A stretch of 64,000 nucleotides of DNA from an uncultured Pseudomonadota bacterium (GTDB lineage: Bacteria; Pseudomonadota; Gammaproteobacteria; Steroidobacterales; Steroidobacteraceae): positions 104,068 through 168,067 of the forward strand of contig CAIKMS010000028.1 in assembly GCA_903828595.1 (NCBI GenBank). The letters run 5' to 3'. Position numbers and translations under genes: made by a program. Positions 17,563 to 26,437 of the stretch are shown piece after piece; positions within the stretch are counted from its first letter, which is position 1; the number at the start of each line of letters is the position of its first letter. The notes below the pieces were generated by a model that worked only from the letters and a program-made list of their open reading frames with translations, made no database searches and was not told the DNA's origin.

Positions 17563-18024
17563 TTAGGACTTTTTATCGGGCGACTCAACACCAAACCAGC
17601 GCTCAAAGGCTCGCTCTATATAAAGTCCGGCCCATAGCAAAAACAGGGTGACAGCCAAACCCACCAGAGCCAGCGACACCTGACCCAAGCCACACAAAAT
17701 CGCCAGCACCGCGGTGGTCCATACCGCTGCTGCGGTAGTCAGGCCGTGAATCTCAAAGTCATTGACCGGTCGCATGATCATGCCAGCGCCTAAAAACCCA
17801 ATGCCGGTGACGATGCCCTGAACCACCCGGCTGGCGTCACCGGAATCGGGATGCAAAGTCATGGCAATGGTTAAAACCACGGTGCCCAGTGCCAGCAAGC
17901 CAAAGGTTCGTACGCCGGCGGGCTTTCGGTTCAGGTCACGGTTTAGACCAACCGCCATTCCGCAAAGCAGCGCAGCGCCAATCTTCGAGGCAATGTCGTG
18001 GCTAAAAAGCTCGGTTAAGGTCAT
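17563..18024 (-). CDS. MgtC/SapB family membrane protein
   Basis: 153 residues with four or five membrane segments. The family block 'ALLCGMAVGLNRDLNRKPAGVRTFGLLALG' and 'GIVTGIGFLGAGMIMRP' are hallmarks of MgtC/SapB. In pathogens MgtC affects ATP synthase and magnesium homeostasis; in free-living bacteria the role is unclear. The C-terminal ACT-like domain of long MgtC forms is absent, as in SapB-type short members. It is divergent from the DUF2252 gene. Confidence 0.9.
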   Translation of the reverse strand: MTLTELFSHDIASKIGAALLCGMAVGLNRDLNRKPAGVRTFGLLALGTVVLTIAMTLHPDSGDASRVVQGIVTGIGFLGAGMIMRPVNDFEIHGLTTAAAVWTTAVLAILCGLGQVSLALVGLAVTLFLLWAGLYIERAFERWFGVESPDKKS

Positions 18025-18104
18025 GGCAAAGTCTCTCTGTTACACTTATATGACAGGATCTACAGTGTACAGCCTTTCAACTCTCAACTCCGCTGGAGCA
18101 CACC

Positions 18105-19313
18105 ATGACAAGCGCAACAGGGCCTGAGGTCGTCAAGCAAATCATCAACCACGATCAGGGTAGGGACCCGCAACGTCTGGCCCTAAAGTACGCCAAGATG
18201 CGCTCGTCGCCTTTTGCCTTTTTGCGCGCTACGGCTTTTTTATACTTCGCTGGTGAGCCTCTGCCGGAGAAATTAGCCCACAGCCCTCGCAGTTGGTTGT
18301 GCGGCGACCTGCATCTGGAAAACTTCGGTAGTTACCGAGGTGCCAACGGTCTGGTCTACTTTGATATCAACGATTTTGATGAAGGCTCGTTAGCGCCGGT
18401 GGCCTGGGATTTAAGTCGACTGGTGAGCTCTATGCTAGTCGCCGCCGCAGAATCGGTCTGGCCCGCGCAGAACTGGCTGCTGGCCGCTAAAGCCTACCTT
18501 CACGCCTACAGCCAGGCGCTAGCGAACGGCAAGCCGCTTTGGATCGAAAGACGCACAGCAAAAGGCCCTATTCGCCGGCTGCTTAGACAGCTGGCCCGAC
18601 GCAGCCAACGTGATCTGCTAAAGATGCGTACTCAAGGGTCTGGCGCTCGTCGAAAAATCATTAACGATGGCACTCACTCCCTACCAGCCAGTCCCGCTGA
18701 TCAAAAACGTATCGCTGCACTGCTCGCAAACTGGCAGAAAAACGGCGCGACCCCGGGCAACGGCCGTGTGCTCGATGTCGCGCGACGAATCGCCGGCACC
18801 TCTTCACTGGGCATGGAGCGCTTTGTCATTCTAGTGCGCGATGGTAAGGACAGCGCACTGCTGCTGGACCTAAAAACCGAGGCCCATCCAGCCAGCCTAG
18901 TCGCCGGCGGGTTAGCCGGACCGTGGAGCACCGATGCGCAGCGTACGGTTGCCATTCAAACTATGATGCAGGCGATTTCGCCAGCTGGCTTACGCAGCGT
19001 GCACAGCCAGCATCAAAACTACGTTTTGCGCGAACTGCAGCCTACGGAAGATCGGCTCAATATCAATCATCTGCGCAAAGTCGAGGAACTGGCAGCGTTT
19101 GCCGCCGAGCTGGGTGAAATCACCGCCTGGGCGCACCTACGCGGCGCAGGCCGACATGGTGCGGAAAGCGTTGAGGCACTCATCGCCTTTGGCAAGCGGC
19201 GCGACTGGCAGAGCGCCGTGTTAGCGCACGCCCGCCAGGCCAAGGCCGCGCTACTCGCACAGCACCGGGATTTTGCCGGTGCTGATAGCGACTTGCTGCT
19301 AGCCAAGGGTTAA
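18105..19313 (+). CDS. DUF2252 family protein (kinase-like fold)
   Basis: 402 residues of the DUF2252 family. The block 'WLCGDLHLENFGSY' followed by 'YFDINDFDEG' resembles the catalytic loop (HxxN-like) and DFD metal-binding motif of aminoglycoside phosphotransferase/protein-kinase-like folds, and 'PVAWDLSRLVSS' follows as usual. Substrate unknown. Also visible: 'RIAGTSSLGMERFVILV' and 'YVLRELQPTEDRLN'. No signal peptide. It stands alone on the plus strand. Confidence 0.9.
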   Translation: MTSATGPEVVKQIINHDQGRDPQRLALKYAKMRSSPFAFLRATAFLYFAGEPLPEKLAHSPRSWLCGDLHLENFGSYRGANGLVYFDINDFDEGSLAPVAWDLSRLVSSMLVAAAESVWPAQNWLLAAKAYLHAYSQALANGKPLWIERRTAKGPIRRLLRQLARRSQRDLLKMRTQGSGARRKIINDGTHSLPASPADQKRIAALLANWQKNGATPGNGRVLDVARRIAGTSSLGMERFVILVRDGKDSALLLDLKTEAHPASLVAGGLAGPWSTDAQRTVAIQTMMQAISPAGLRSVHSQHQNYVLRELQPTEDRLNINHLRKVEELAAFAAELGEITAWAHLRGAGRHGAESVEALIAFGKRRDWQSAVLAHARQAKAALLAQHRDFAGADSDLLLAKG

Positions 19314-19525
19314 GTCGCTCGACCGTACGGCGCTGCACAGGCCAGGTTATCTAGGTAGGGGAGCTCAAGACGGCCAGAGCACCTGTGCGCCCCGCACAAC
19401 ACCCCCTGTCAGCACCCTGCCGCCGGCACAACGTAGCCACTGACCGCCTAACGAGGGCAGCTTCCCCAGCTGCCCAAAGGTACCTATCATGCAGGGCTTA
19501 AACGAGTATCTGAAGCTGTGCCACT

Positions 19526-19927
19526 ATGAAAACGTTGCCCTCCATGCGTACGCAAATCGAATCGATCCGCACCATTCGCGATACCCGCGGTGCGCTGTTT
19601 GAGCCGCTGGACGCTGAGCAGTTAAGCCGGCAACACAATACGCACGTGGTACTGACACAGCCTGGCCACATACGAGGCAACCATTACCACCTGAAAGGCA
19701 CCGAGATCTCAGTCGTGCCGGGCCCCGCGTTTATACGCCTGAAAGAGGATAAGGCGATCTATGACTTTGACGTGCCTGACGGGGAAACGTGGCGTTTAAC
19801 CATCCCACCGAGCGTGGTTCATGCGTACCGCAACCCGGGACCCGGGGTAATGCTTCTGATAGCCTTTAATACCGAACTGCATAATCCTGCCGAACCTGAT
19901 GCAGTGCGTGAGGAAATACTGGCTTAA
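19526..19927 (+). CDS. Cupin-fold protein related to dTDP-sugar epimerases
   Basis: 133 residues. A single cupin barrel with 'HVVLTQPGHIRGNHYHLKGTE' (the two-histidine R-G-N-H-x-H block) and 'WRLTIPPSVVHAYRNPGPG', which resembles the RmlC/WxcM-like nucleotide-sugar isomerase group or small sugar-binding cupins. No nucleotide-sugar gene cluster is nearby, so the substrate is open. ATG at 19526 or 19544 could be the start. Confidence 0.7.
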   Translation: MKTLPSMRTQIESIRTIRDTRGALFEPLDAEQLSRQHNTHVVLTQPGHIRGNHYHLKGTEISVVPGPAFIRLKEDKAIYDFDVPDGETWRLTIPPSVVHAYRNPGPGVMLLIAFNTELHNPAEPDAVREEILA

Positions 19928-19987
19928 GACCCCGTCTTCGAGCCGACTGATCTACACTGCGAGTAACAGCGCCAAGGAATTTTTACC

Positions 19988-20461
19988 GTGAACAATTCGT
20001 CGATCTTATCCACAATACGCGCGCGCGCCTCCAGCATTTTACTGAAGAGCCTCGCGGCCTTGATCATCTTAGCTGTGCTGTACACCTATGCCGCGTTGCA
20101 CTTCAACTACTCCACTGGAACTCGGGCCGGTCTTATCCAAAAGTTTTCACTCAAAGGTTGGGTCTGCAAAACCTACGAAGGCGAGTTAGCACTTTACGTG
20201 GTAGCTGGCGTGGCGCCGGAGGTGTGGAATTTTTCAGTTCGCGATCCGGCCTTGGCTGAGCAAATCAACCAAGCCGTCGGACAACGCGTGCAGCTTCATT
20301 ACAGCGAGCACCCGGGTGTGCCTTTTAGCTGCTTTGCCGAAACCCGTTATTTTGTCGACAAAATCACTCTGATTCCCTCACAGCCATCGATCCCTACGGT
20401 ATCGATGCCGGCGCAACCCGCTCAACCCGAATCATCGGCACCAGCAACAGCCAAGCCGTAA
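19988..20461 (+). CDS. Membrane-anchored conserved hypothetical protein
   Basis: 157 residues. One N-terminal membrane segment ('SLAALIILAVLYTYAALHF') with the rest predicted outside. The body contains 'TGTRAGLIQKFSLKGWVCKTYEGELAL', and two cysteines (in GWVCK and FSCFAE) that may pair. The C-terminus is rich in Pro, Ala and Gln. I recognise it as a conserved hypothetical of gammaproteobacteria without a known function. It starts with GTG (CCGTGAACAAT) after AAGGAA. Confidence 0.7.
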   Translation: MNNSSILSTIRARASSILLKSLAALIILAVLYTYAALHFNYSTGTRAGLIQKFSLKGWVCKTYEGELALYVVAGVAPEVWNFSVRDPALAEQINQAVGQRVQLHYSEHPGVPFSCFAETRYFVDKITLIPSQPSIPTVSMPAQPAQPESSAPATAKP

Positions 20462-20598
20462 AGCGGCTATCGCCGTGAAGCAGTCGTTAGGCGCTGATGA
20501 GCGTCTATCGACTGTTTAGGATGAGCGCAATCACCACACCGCAATAGAAAGTACCCAGAAGAATTCTCAACACACCGGCTCGCCAGCCAATCACCGGA

Positions 20599-21261
20599 TC
20601 AAACGGGTCGCGCAGCTAAGGCGTGCAACAGATGGTCGGTAAAGGCGTTTAAGAAATTCTCTGTGCCAAGCATCATGCCGGGCACTGCCGGCACCAGGGA
20701 GTGCTGCATCGACTGCTGATACAAAAACGGCGCGATAATGAAATGGATGGTGCACTCCACATCCACGGGGCGAAACTCACCGCTACGCACCCCGCGCTCG
20801 AGCACCTCTTTAAGTAGTGAGCGAGCCGGAGCAATCACAGAGCCGTGATAAAACTGCGCCAGGCGCGGAAAATTCCTTGCCTCAGCGATCATCAACCGCG
20901 GCAGCGCCGAAATCTTCTCGTGCAAGACGATCTCGTTCCACCAGTGCGCCAGCACGTTGCTTAACAACTCGACGGCAGTACCCTTGAAGGCTTGAGCCAA
21001 AGCATGCCCGCGCAACATCATGGCACCCAGAGTCTCGCGAACCACCGCCTCGAACAAGCGTTCCTTGTCATCAAAGTAAAGGTAGACGGTGCCTTTGGTC
21101 ACACCAGCGCGACTGGCGATATCGCTCACCCGGCTAGCGGCGTAGCCGTGCTCTAAAAAAACGTCTAGCGCGGCCTGCAATATTTCGCCGGGCCTAGCCT
21201 GTTTACGGCGCGCATGCTTGGGCCGGCTCAAAGTCGCGCCGGTCAACTCAATCTCGCCCAT
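20599..21261 (-). CDS. TetR family transcriptional regulator
   Basis: 220 residues. The N-terminal helix-turn-helix is clear: 'ILQAALDVFLEHGYAASRVSDIASRAGVTKGTVYLYF', preceded by a basic stretch. The C-terminal ligand domain is of the type with 'FRPVDVECTIHFIIAPFLYQQ'. GGAGCA lies 8 nt before the ATG. No transporter or enzyme is directly divergent, so the target is not evident; the DHA2 exporter 2 kb away is one possibility. Confidence 0.9.
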   Translation of the reverse strand: MGEIELTGATLSRPKHARRKQARPGEILQAALDVFLEHGYAASRVSDIASRAGVTKGTVYLYFDDKERLFEAVVRETLGAMMLRGHALAQAFKGTAVELLSNVLAHWWNEIVLHEKISALPRLMIAEARNFPRLAQFYHGSVIAPARSLLKEVLERGVRSGEFRPVDVECTIHFIIAPFLYQQSMQHSLVPAVPGMMLGTENFLNAFTDHLLHALAARPV

Positions 21262-21419
21262 GCGGGGGTGCTCCTTTATTAATCTTGCCGGGTCTTAGAG
21301 GTGCTCAATAAATAACCCGCAGGTCATTTACCGATTGCCAATAAGTTACCGAAAAGTCATTAATAAAGCGAACCACCAAGCGATGTCGCCAGCACCCGTG
21401 CCTAAACCCAAGCAGGTGC

Positions 21420-21614
21420 TTAAACCGACTTAGAGCCCGAAAGTTGTTGTTCAGCCCTCGCGACCCGCCAAGTTGCCCACAAGCAGCCACCCACAAAGGC
21501 CATCAGCAAGGCCATTAGCATGGCCAGCTCAGGACGCACCAACCAGGCCGCGCGTAGTCCCAGCAAGGCGCCTAAGGGGGTTGTGAACTTGAAAATCGTA
21601 CCCGCAATGCGCAT
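21420..21614 (-). CDS. Small membrane protein, unknown
   Basis: 64 residues from an ATG preceded by CAGGTGG. One or two membrane segments ('FTTPLGALLGLRAAWLV' and 'LAMLMALLMAFVGGCLWATW'), then a short polar tail. A longer frame to 21680 exists but lacks a ribosome site. No family recognised; length and hydrophobicity support a real gene but do not prove it. Confidence 0.5.
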   Translation of the reverse strand: MRIAGTIFKFTTPLGALLGLRAAWLVRPELAMLMALLMAFVGGCLWATWRVARAEQQLSGSKSV

Positions 21615-21733
21615 AGGCCACCTGTAACCGTGAGAACCCAAACAGGGTAGGGACAAACAGCCCACTACCCTGCCGAACAATGCCCGCGAAGTCTTCTTGA
21701 GCCCCGCGTCATCATTTTAATCTTTTTGAGTGA

Positions 21734-22240
21734 TCAGGGTGCGCCCAGATAATCGCCTTTACCAACTTCCACACCGAAGTGACGCAAGATGGCGTACGTG
21801 GTGACCACGTGAAAATAGAAGTTCGGATTGACGAAGGTCAGCAGGTAATCCTGACCGGTAAAGTTAAACGTGCGTGAGCCGGCCTTGATCTCAATTGCTC
21901 GCGCTTCCTGCCCATTGATCTGCTCAGGCTTGATGGTCTCTAAAAATTCGATTGTTTTTTCAATGCGCCCGTGAAGATCCGCGAAAGTAGCCTCGTTATC
22001 CTCGAACTTGGGCAACTCGATACCGGCAAGACGGCCGCCCGCCCCCTTAGCAAAATCACAGGCGATTTGAACCTGGCGAACCAAAGGGAACATGTTCGGG
22101 TACAAGCGACCCTGCAAAAACACTGAGCCATCCACTTTGGTGGCTTGTGCATGGGCGTCGGCCTTGCTCAGCACCACACGCAGCGCCTTCAAGGTGTGGA
22201 TAAGCGTCGGGATCGACGCCGCGTATAGAGAAATAGGCAT
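21734..22240 (-). CDS. DUF1993 family protein
   Basis: 168 residues from the ATG giving 'MPISLYAASIPTLIHTLKAL', the family's conserved opening; an in-frame extension to 22333 is not supported. The core 'FPLVRQVQIACDFAKGAGGRLAG' and 'NFYFHVVTTYAILRHFGVEVGKGDYLG' are typical of DUF1993, a helical-bundle (DinB-like) family of unknown function. Divergent from the GST gene, with 146 bp between the starts. Confidence 0.9.
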   Translation of the reverse strand: MPISLYAASIPTLIHTLKALRVVLSKADAHAQATKVDGSVFLQGRLYPNMFPLVRQVQIACDFAKGAGGRLAGIELPKFEDNEATFADLHGRIEKTIEFLETIKPEQINGQEARAIEIKAGSRTFNFTGQDYLLTFVNPNFYFHVVTTYAILRHFGVEVGKGDYLGAP

Positions 22241-22386
22241 AAGTAGAACCTCGATAAAGAAAAATAACGCCGTCAGCCCGGCTGGCAATGGTCGAAGATC
22301 CTGACGGTGAATGACCGCAGTGTCACACAGCACAGGTACAACAGTTGGGGATTGTTCGTCCGAATCGCCAGTGCCATGATTGGGTC

Positions 22387-23088
22387 ATGTCCAAAGAAGT
22401 TCAACTCTATGATCTAGCGGGTGCTGACCCGGACGTTCGTTTCAGTCCCTACTGCTGGAGAACGCGCTTTGCGCTGGCGCACAAGGGGCTGGCAGTGCGC
22501 ACGATTCCCTGGCGCTTTCATGAGAGTCCAGCCTTGGGATTTTCAGGGCAAAACAAAGTGCCGGTCATCGTTGATGGCGAGCGTACCGTGCACGACTCTT
22601 GGACCATCGCGCTGTACCTGGAGCAAACCTACCCGGACCGGCCCAGCCTTTTTGGCTCAAGCGCCGCCATTCCGGTAACGCGTATCGTTAATGCCTGGGT
22701 AGATGGGAGCTTACACGGACGGATCTTGCCGTTGGTTATCCTGCCGGTCTATCAAAACATTGCTGCTGAAGATCAAGCCTACTTTCGCTCAAGCCGAGAG
22801 GCCCGCTTTAAAACCACGCTAGAAAACCACTGTGCGGATTCAGCTTCTCATCGTGAGCGCTTTCACCACAGCTTAGAACCGCTGCGAATGGTGTTAAAGC
22901 AACAGACCTGGCTGGCTGGCGAGAAGCCCGGCTATGCGGACTATATTGTGGCTGGAAGCCTGCAATGGCCCCGTGTGTTCTTAGGTGCCAAACTGTTGGA
23001 CTCTAAAGATCCGATAGCCCAGTGGCTGGATGCCGTACTCAGCCTGCATGACGGGCTCGGTCATAGTGCCAAACAGGCTGCCTGCTAA
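22387..23088 (+). CDS. Glutathione S-transferase family protein
   Basis: 233 residues. Thioredoxin-fold N-terminal half: 'SPYCWRTRFALAHKGL', cis-Pro region 'GQNKVPVIVDGE', 'VHDSWTIALYLEQTYP'; helical C-terminal half ending 'WLAGEKPGYADYIVAGSLQW'. The Ser-Pro-Tyr-Cys lead resembles beta-etherase-type (LigE/LigF-like) and related GSTs. Substrate unknown. The start at ATG 22387 gives the family's usual N-terminus. Its stop is 3 bp from that of the convergent DHA2 exporter. Confidence 0.88.
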   Translation: MSKEVQLYDLAGADPDVRFSPYCWRTRFALAHKGLAVRTIPWRFHESPALGFSGQNKVPVIVDGERTVHDSWTIALYLEQTYPDRPSLFGSSAAIPVTRIVNAWVDGSLHGRILPLVILPVYQNIAAEDQAYFRSSREARFKTTLENHCADSASHRERFHHSLEPLRMVLKQQTWLAGEKPGYADYIVAGSLQWPRVFLGAKLLDSKDPIAQWLDAVLSLHDGLGHSAKQAAC

Positions 23089-23091
23089 AAC

Positions 23092-24474
23092 CTATCCCAG
23101 CGACTTGTTATCAACTAAACGCGCAAAGATCAGAGCACTTAGCGCGGTAAGCAAGCCGGCGCAGATAAACGTGGCATGAAATGCTGCGAGTACTGAATGC
23201 GATGGCGTACTGGCAAAGCTCAGCCTAAAACCACTCAGCAAGGCTCCCATCACTGCGGTGCCTAACCCCATCGCCAACATCTGCGCCATGGACAGCAAGG
23301 TATTACCCTCACTGCCCTGAGCGGGGGTCAGGTCACGAAGAACAACGGTATTCATCGACGAAAACTGTAAGGAATTAGCAGCCCCGTAAAACGCTAACTG
23401 CAAGATACGCAAAGCCAACGGCTGCTCAGGGGTCACCAGCGCAAAGCTGGCAATTCCCAAACCTAAAGCTAGCGTGTTGAATATCAAAACTTGCCGGTAA
23501 CCAAAGCGACCGATCAATCTGGGGATCCAACGCTTAGCAACCATCGCAGCCAGAGCGACTGGAATCAAAGACATCCCTGACTGAGTGGGTGAATAGCCCA
23601 GCGATACCTGTAAAAGCAAGGGCAGTAAAAACGGCATACCTCCATTGCCGAGGCGCGAAAACGCATTTCCCAGCAGACCGATCGCAAAAGAAGGCACACG
23701 AAGAATAGCCGGCGAAAACAAGGGTCGAGGCGCGTGCGTCGCATGCCGTGCATAGATGACCAAACTACCAAAGCCAACAGTGAACAGCGACCACACCCAA
23801 GAAGAGGGCAACTTCAATTCGGACAGCCCCTCGAAAGCCAACGAACAACTGGCCATACCCGTTGCCACCCAAAAATATCCGGCAGTATCGAAAGGTTCTT
23901 TTTCGGACAAGCGCGTATTGGGCATCGCTCGCAAGGCCACCCAAACCCCCAAAATGCCGATGGGTAAATTAATCCAGAATATCCAATGCCATGAGGCTAC
24001 CTGCGTCAACCAACCGCCCAAGGTAGGACCTAGTAACGGCCCCACCAAACCTGGCACGGTCACAAAACTCATAGCCGCCAGAAAACGCGGCGGCGGGAAG
24101 GCCCGGAGCACCGCTAGGCGACCCACCGGCATGAGCATGGCGCCGCCTGCACCCTGAATCACCCGCGCCAGCACCAGCAGATAAAGACTGGTGGATAGCG
24201 CGCACAAGACCGAACCGGTCACAAACACAAGGATGGCACCCACATAGGTCGTGCGCGTCCCCATCCGATCGGCTAGCCAGCCTGACAGGGGGATCAGCAT
24301 GGCCATCGCCAGCGAGTACGCGATGATGACCGACTGCATCTGCAGAGGACTTTCACGCAAACTCTGCGCCATAGCTGGCAAAGCCGTATTCACCACCGTT
24401 GCATCTAAGGTCTGCATGAAAAAGCCTATGGCTACCAACCAAAGCAACGACTTTTCAGACCAGGCAATCTTCAT
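23092..24474 (-). CDS. DHA2 family MFS exporter (HsrA/EmrB-like)
   Basis: 460 residues, about 14 membrane segments. The start 'LLWLVAIGFFMQTLDATVVNTALPAMA' carries the DHA2 motif D1 (LDxTVVNxALP). Motif A is 'GWLADRMGTR' and motif C is in 'GLVGPLLGPTLGGW'. The closest named type is HsrA/YieO; EmrB is longer. It is a proton-driven drug or metabolite exporter in the inner membrane. No membrane-fusion partner (EmrA) is adjacent. Confidence 0.9.
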   Translation of the reverse strand: MKIAWSEKSLLWLVAIGFFMQTLDATVVNTALPAMAQSLRESPLQMQSVIIAYSLAMAMLIPLSGWLADRMGTRTTYVGAILVFVTGSVLCALSTSLYLLVLARVIQGAGGAMLMPVGRLAVLRAFPPPRFLAAMSFVTVPGLVGPLLGPTLGGWLTQVASWHWIFWINLPIGILGVWVALRAMPNTRLSEKEPFDTAGYFWVATGMASCSLAFEGLSELKLPSSWVWSLFTVGFGSLVIYARHATHAPRPLFSPAILRVPSFAIGLLGNAFSRLGNGGMPFLLPLLLQVSLGYSPTQSGMSLIPVALAAMVAKRWIPRLIGRFGYRQVLIFNTLALGLGIASFALVTPEQPLALRILQLAFYGAANSLQFSSMNTVVLRDLTPAQGSEGNTLLSMAQMLAMGLGTAVMGALLSGFRLSFASTPSHSVLAAFHATFICAGLLTALSALIFARLVDNKSLG

Positions 24475-24572
24475 TATTTAATAGCAACTTTCGAGCATTA
24501 CTTGACCCTAAGGCTAACCCGAATCTCGGTAGGCAGGTGACACTCGCCTTTAAACCGATTGGCCGATCAATA

Positions 24573-24598
24573 AAAAAGGGCCCTTTACGGCCCTTTTA
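24573..24598. terminator. Bidirectional rho-independent terminator
   Basis: Stem AAAAGGGCC/GGCCCTTTT with a 6-nt loop. On the minus strand it is followed by six T residues, so it ends the serine hydrolase transcript, whose stop is about 20 bp away. Read on the plus strand the T tract is shorter. Confidence 0.85.
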
Positions 24599-24618
24599 AT
24601 CACAACCCTAACGGCGCG

Positions 24619-26268
24619 TCAGCGCCCAGGCGCGCGCGCAACAAAGACAGGTCGCAGCATCTCGCCGGAGACCAAAAATCCGGTTACTTGATTTTGCGCG
24701 TCCCGCGCAAAGTGAATTAGAAAATCTCCCTCACTCAGCGAGCCGATAAAGGTGTCAGCAAATACCGGGACTAGCTCGGTGTCATGTGCGTACGGCGCAC
24801 GACGTAGCAAACGACCACCTTCAGCCACTAAAACCCAATCATTGGGCAGATCTGTGGTGGTGTAGGTACCTGCAAGCTCTTCTATGGATTGCACATCCGG
24901 GGCTGACTCCGGTATTCGAAAATATTCGAAGGTGGTGCCAAACGTGGAGGACAGCAATTGCCCGGCACCCGGTGCGGGGTGCTCGGTAAAGGCATAAGTC
25001 GACGCAGTCTCCCCCTGGCTGCGATAAGCGTTGGGACCCACCAACTGCAGTGGCGCGCCGGTCTTGGCGTGCCCTAGCCATAATCGCCCCTCGGATTCCT
25101 CAAAGCGTCTTACCGTTCCACGCTTAGGACTCCAAAAAAGCCCTGCAAAGGACGCAGCGGCGGATGGCGCTGTTACCGGCATGGTAGCCAATCGATCAGC
25201 CAAGTAAAGATCAGAGACCTTTAAGGCAAGACTCATAGGATCTAGGTCACCCAGCGTGTTACAGGTCACCACTACGTGGAAGTTTTCGGACGGAAAACTA
25301 CTGATAGCAGCCCTATAGCCGACCCATTCACCGTCGTGGTGATACCACTTAAGACCTCTGTATTCATCGATAAATAAGCCCATGCCGTAAGCGGTTTTTA
25401 CCCCGTTGTTAAGCAACCCCGGCTGGGTGAGGAGGTTGACTGCCGCCTGACCACCAACTGACGCAGTCTGTAGGTTCTGCGCCCAGCGCGTAAGATCCAG
25501 AACCGTGGTCATCACCGAACCATCACCTACCTGCTCAAAGTTAGACATGTAGTTTTGATACGCAGCACCTACGGGCTCATAACCGCTAGCACGCCCGACG
25601 ACAAGCTCGCGCGGATTATCGTTGATATGCGTATGGGTCATGTGCAGCGGGTTAAAAATGCGTTCAGCAGAAAATTGTCGCAGCGACTGGCCTGTCACTC
25701 GGTAAACGATTTCACCGGCTAAAAAATAATTGGTGTCGCTATAAAGAAACTCATCGCCGGGATGAAAATTCACGCCCGTCTGACGCGCAATCAGACCTAA
25801 AGCATCCCGACTGGTGGTCAGAGAAACTTCAGGCACACCACCAAGATCAAACAAGTCCGTATAGTTTCGTAAGCCACTGGTATGGTTCAATAAATGGCGG
25901 ATGGTTATCTTGTCGCCATAATCCGGCAACTCCGGTAAATACTTGCGAATATCATCATCCAGAGATAATCGGCCGTCCAAAGACAGCATAATGACCGCCA
26001 TCGCCGTGAACTGTTTGGACACTGATCCGACGTCGAAAATCGACTCTGGTCGAATCGGTGTCGCGGACTCTAAATTTGCCATCCCGTAGCCATGGGCGTA
26101 AACAATCTCTCCGGCTTGTGCGACAGCCAGGGCGCACCCCGGTCGATCGGTTCCAGACCAAGCAGAAAATACGGCGTCGATATCCGAGCGCGGCGCACCA
26201 ATTTGCGCCATGGCCACCGTGGCCCAAAGCATTCCGAGCACGCACGCGCCGCGTTGTCTGACTCGCAT
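24619..26268 (-). CDS. Exported serine hydrolase of the beta-lactamase/PBP-like family
   Basis: 549 residues from the ATG that has AAGGAG 9 nt upstream. A signal peptide ends near 'ATVAMAQ'. The class C beta-lactamase/D-aminopeptidase fold has Ser82-x-x-Lys85 (SVSK), Tyr177-Ser-Asp (YSD in place of the usual YSN) and 'YHHDGEW' for the third motif. The C-terminal 190 residues form one or two beta-barrel (lipocalin-like) domains, as in D-aminopeptidase relatives. It lies divergently next to dgcN-dgcA, which fits hydrolysis of D-amino-acid-containing peptides, but esterase activity is equally possible. Confidence 0.87.
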   Translation of the reverse strand: MRVRQRGACVLGMLWATVAMAQIGAPRSDIDAVFSAWSGTDRPGCALAVAQAGEIVYAHGYGMANLESATPIRPESIFDVGSVSKQFTAMAVIMLSLDGRLSLDDDIRKYLPELPDYGDKITIRHLLNHTSGLRNYTDLFDLGGVPEVSLTTSRDALGLIARQTGVNFHPGDEFLYSDTNYFLAGEIVYRVTGQSLRQFSAERIFNPLHMTHTHINDNPRELVVGRASGYEPVGAAYQNYMSNFEQVGDGSVMTTVLDLTRWAQNLQTASVGGQAAVNLLTQPGLLNNGVKTAYGMGLFIDEYRGLKWYHHDGEWVGYRAAISSFPSENFHVVVTCNTLGDLDPMSLALKVSDLYLADRLATMPVTAPSAAASFAGLFWSPKRGTVRRFEESEGRLWLGHAKTGAPLQLVGPNAYRSQGETASTYAFTEHPAPGAGQLLSSTFGTTFEYFRIPESAPDVQSIEELAGTYTTTDLPNDWVLVAEGGRLLRRAPYAHDTELVPVFADTFIGSLSEGDFLIHFARDAQNQVTGFLVSGEMLRPVFVARAPGR

Positions 26269-26313
26269 ACCCTCGACTCCTTTACCCCAGAACATAGGAC
26301 TAAAAAAAACACC

Positions 26314-26342
26314 AAGTACCCAGTATAGTTAGCTAAGTACCC
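26314..26342. repeat. Direct repeats AAGTACCC in a divergent promoter region
   Basis: Two 8-bp copies (26314-26321 and 26335-26342), 21 bp apart, that is about two helix turns, between the serine hydrolase and dgcN. The spacing fits a regulator site, but no regulator gene is adjacent. Confidence 0.3.
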
Positions 26343-26437
26343 GATCGCTTTAAGAACCGCGGCGATCAGAATAGGCAGACACTTATTGGGATGATGATTT
26401 TTAGTTTATCCGTTTAATTTGCGCAGGTAACACCGCC

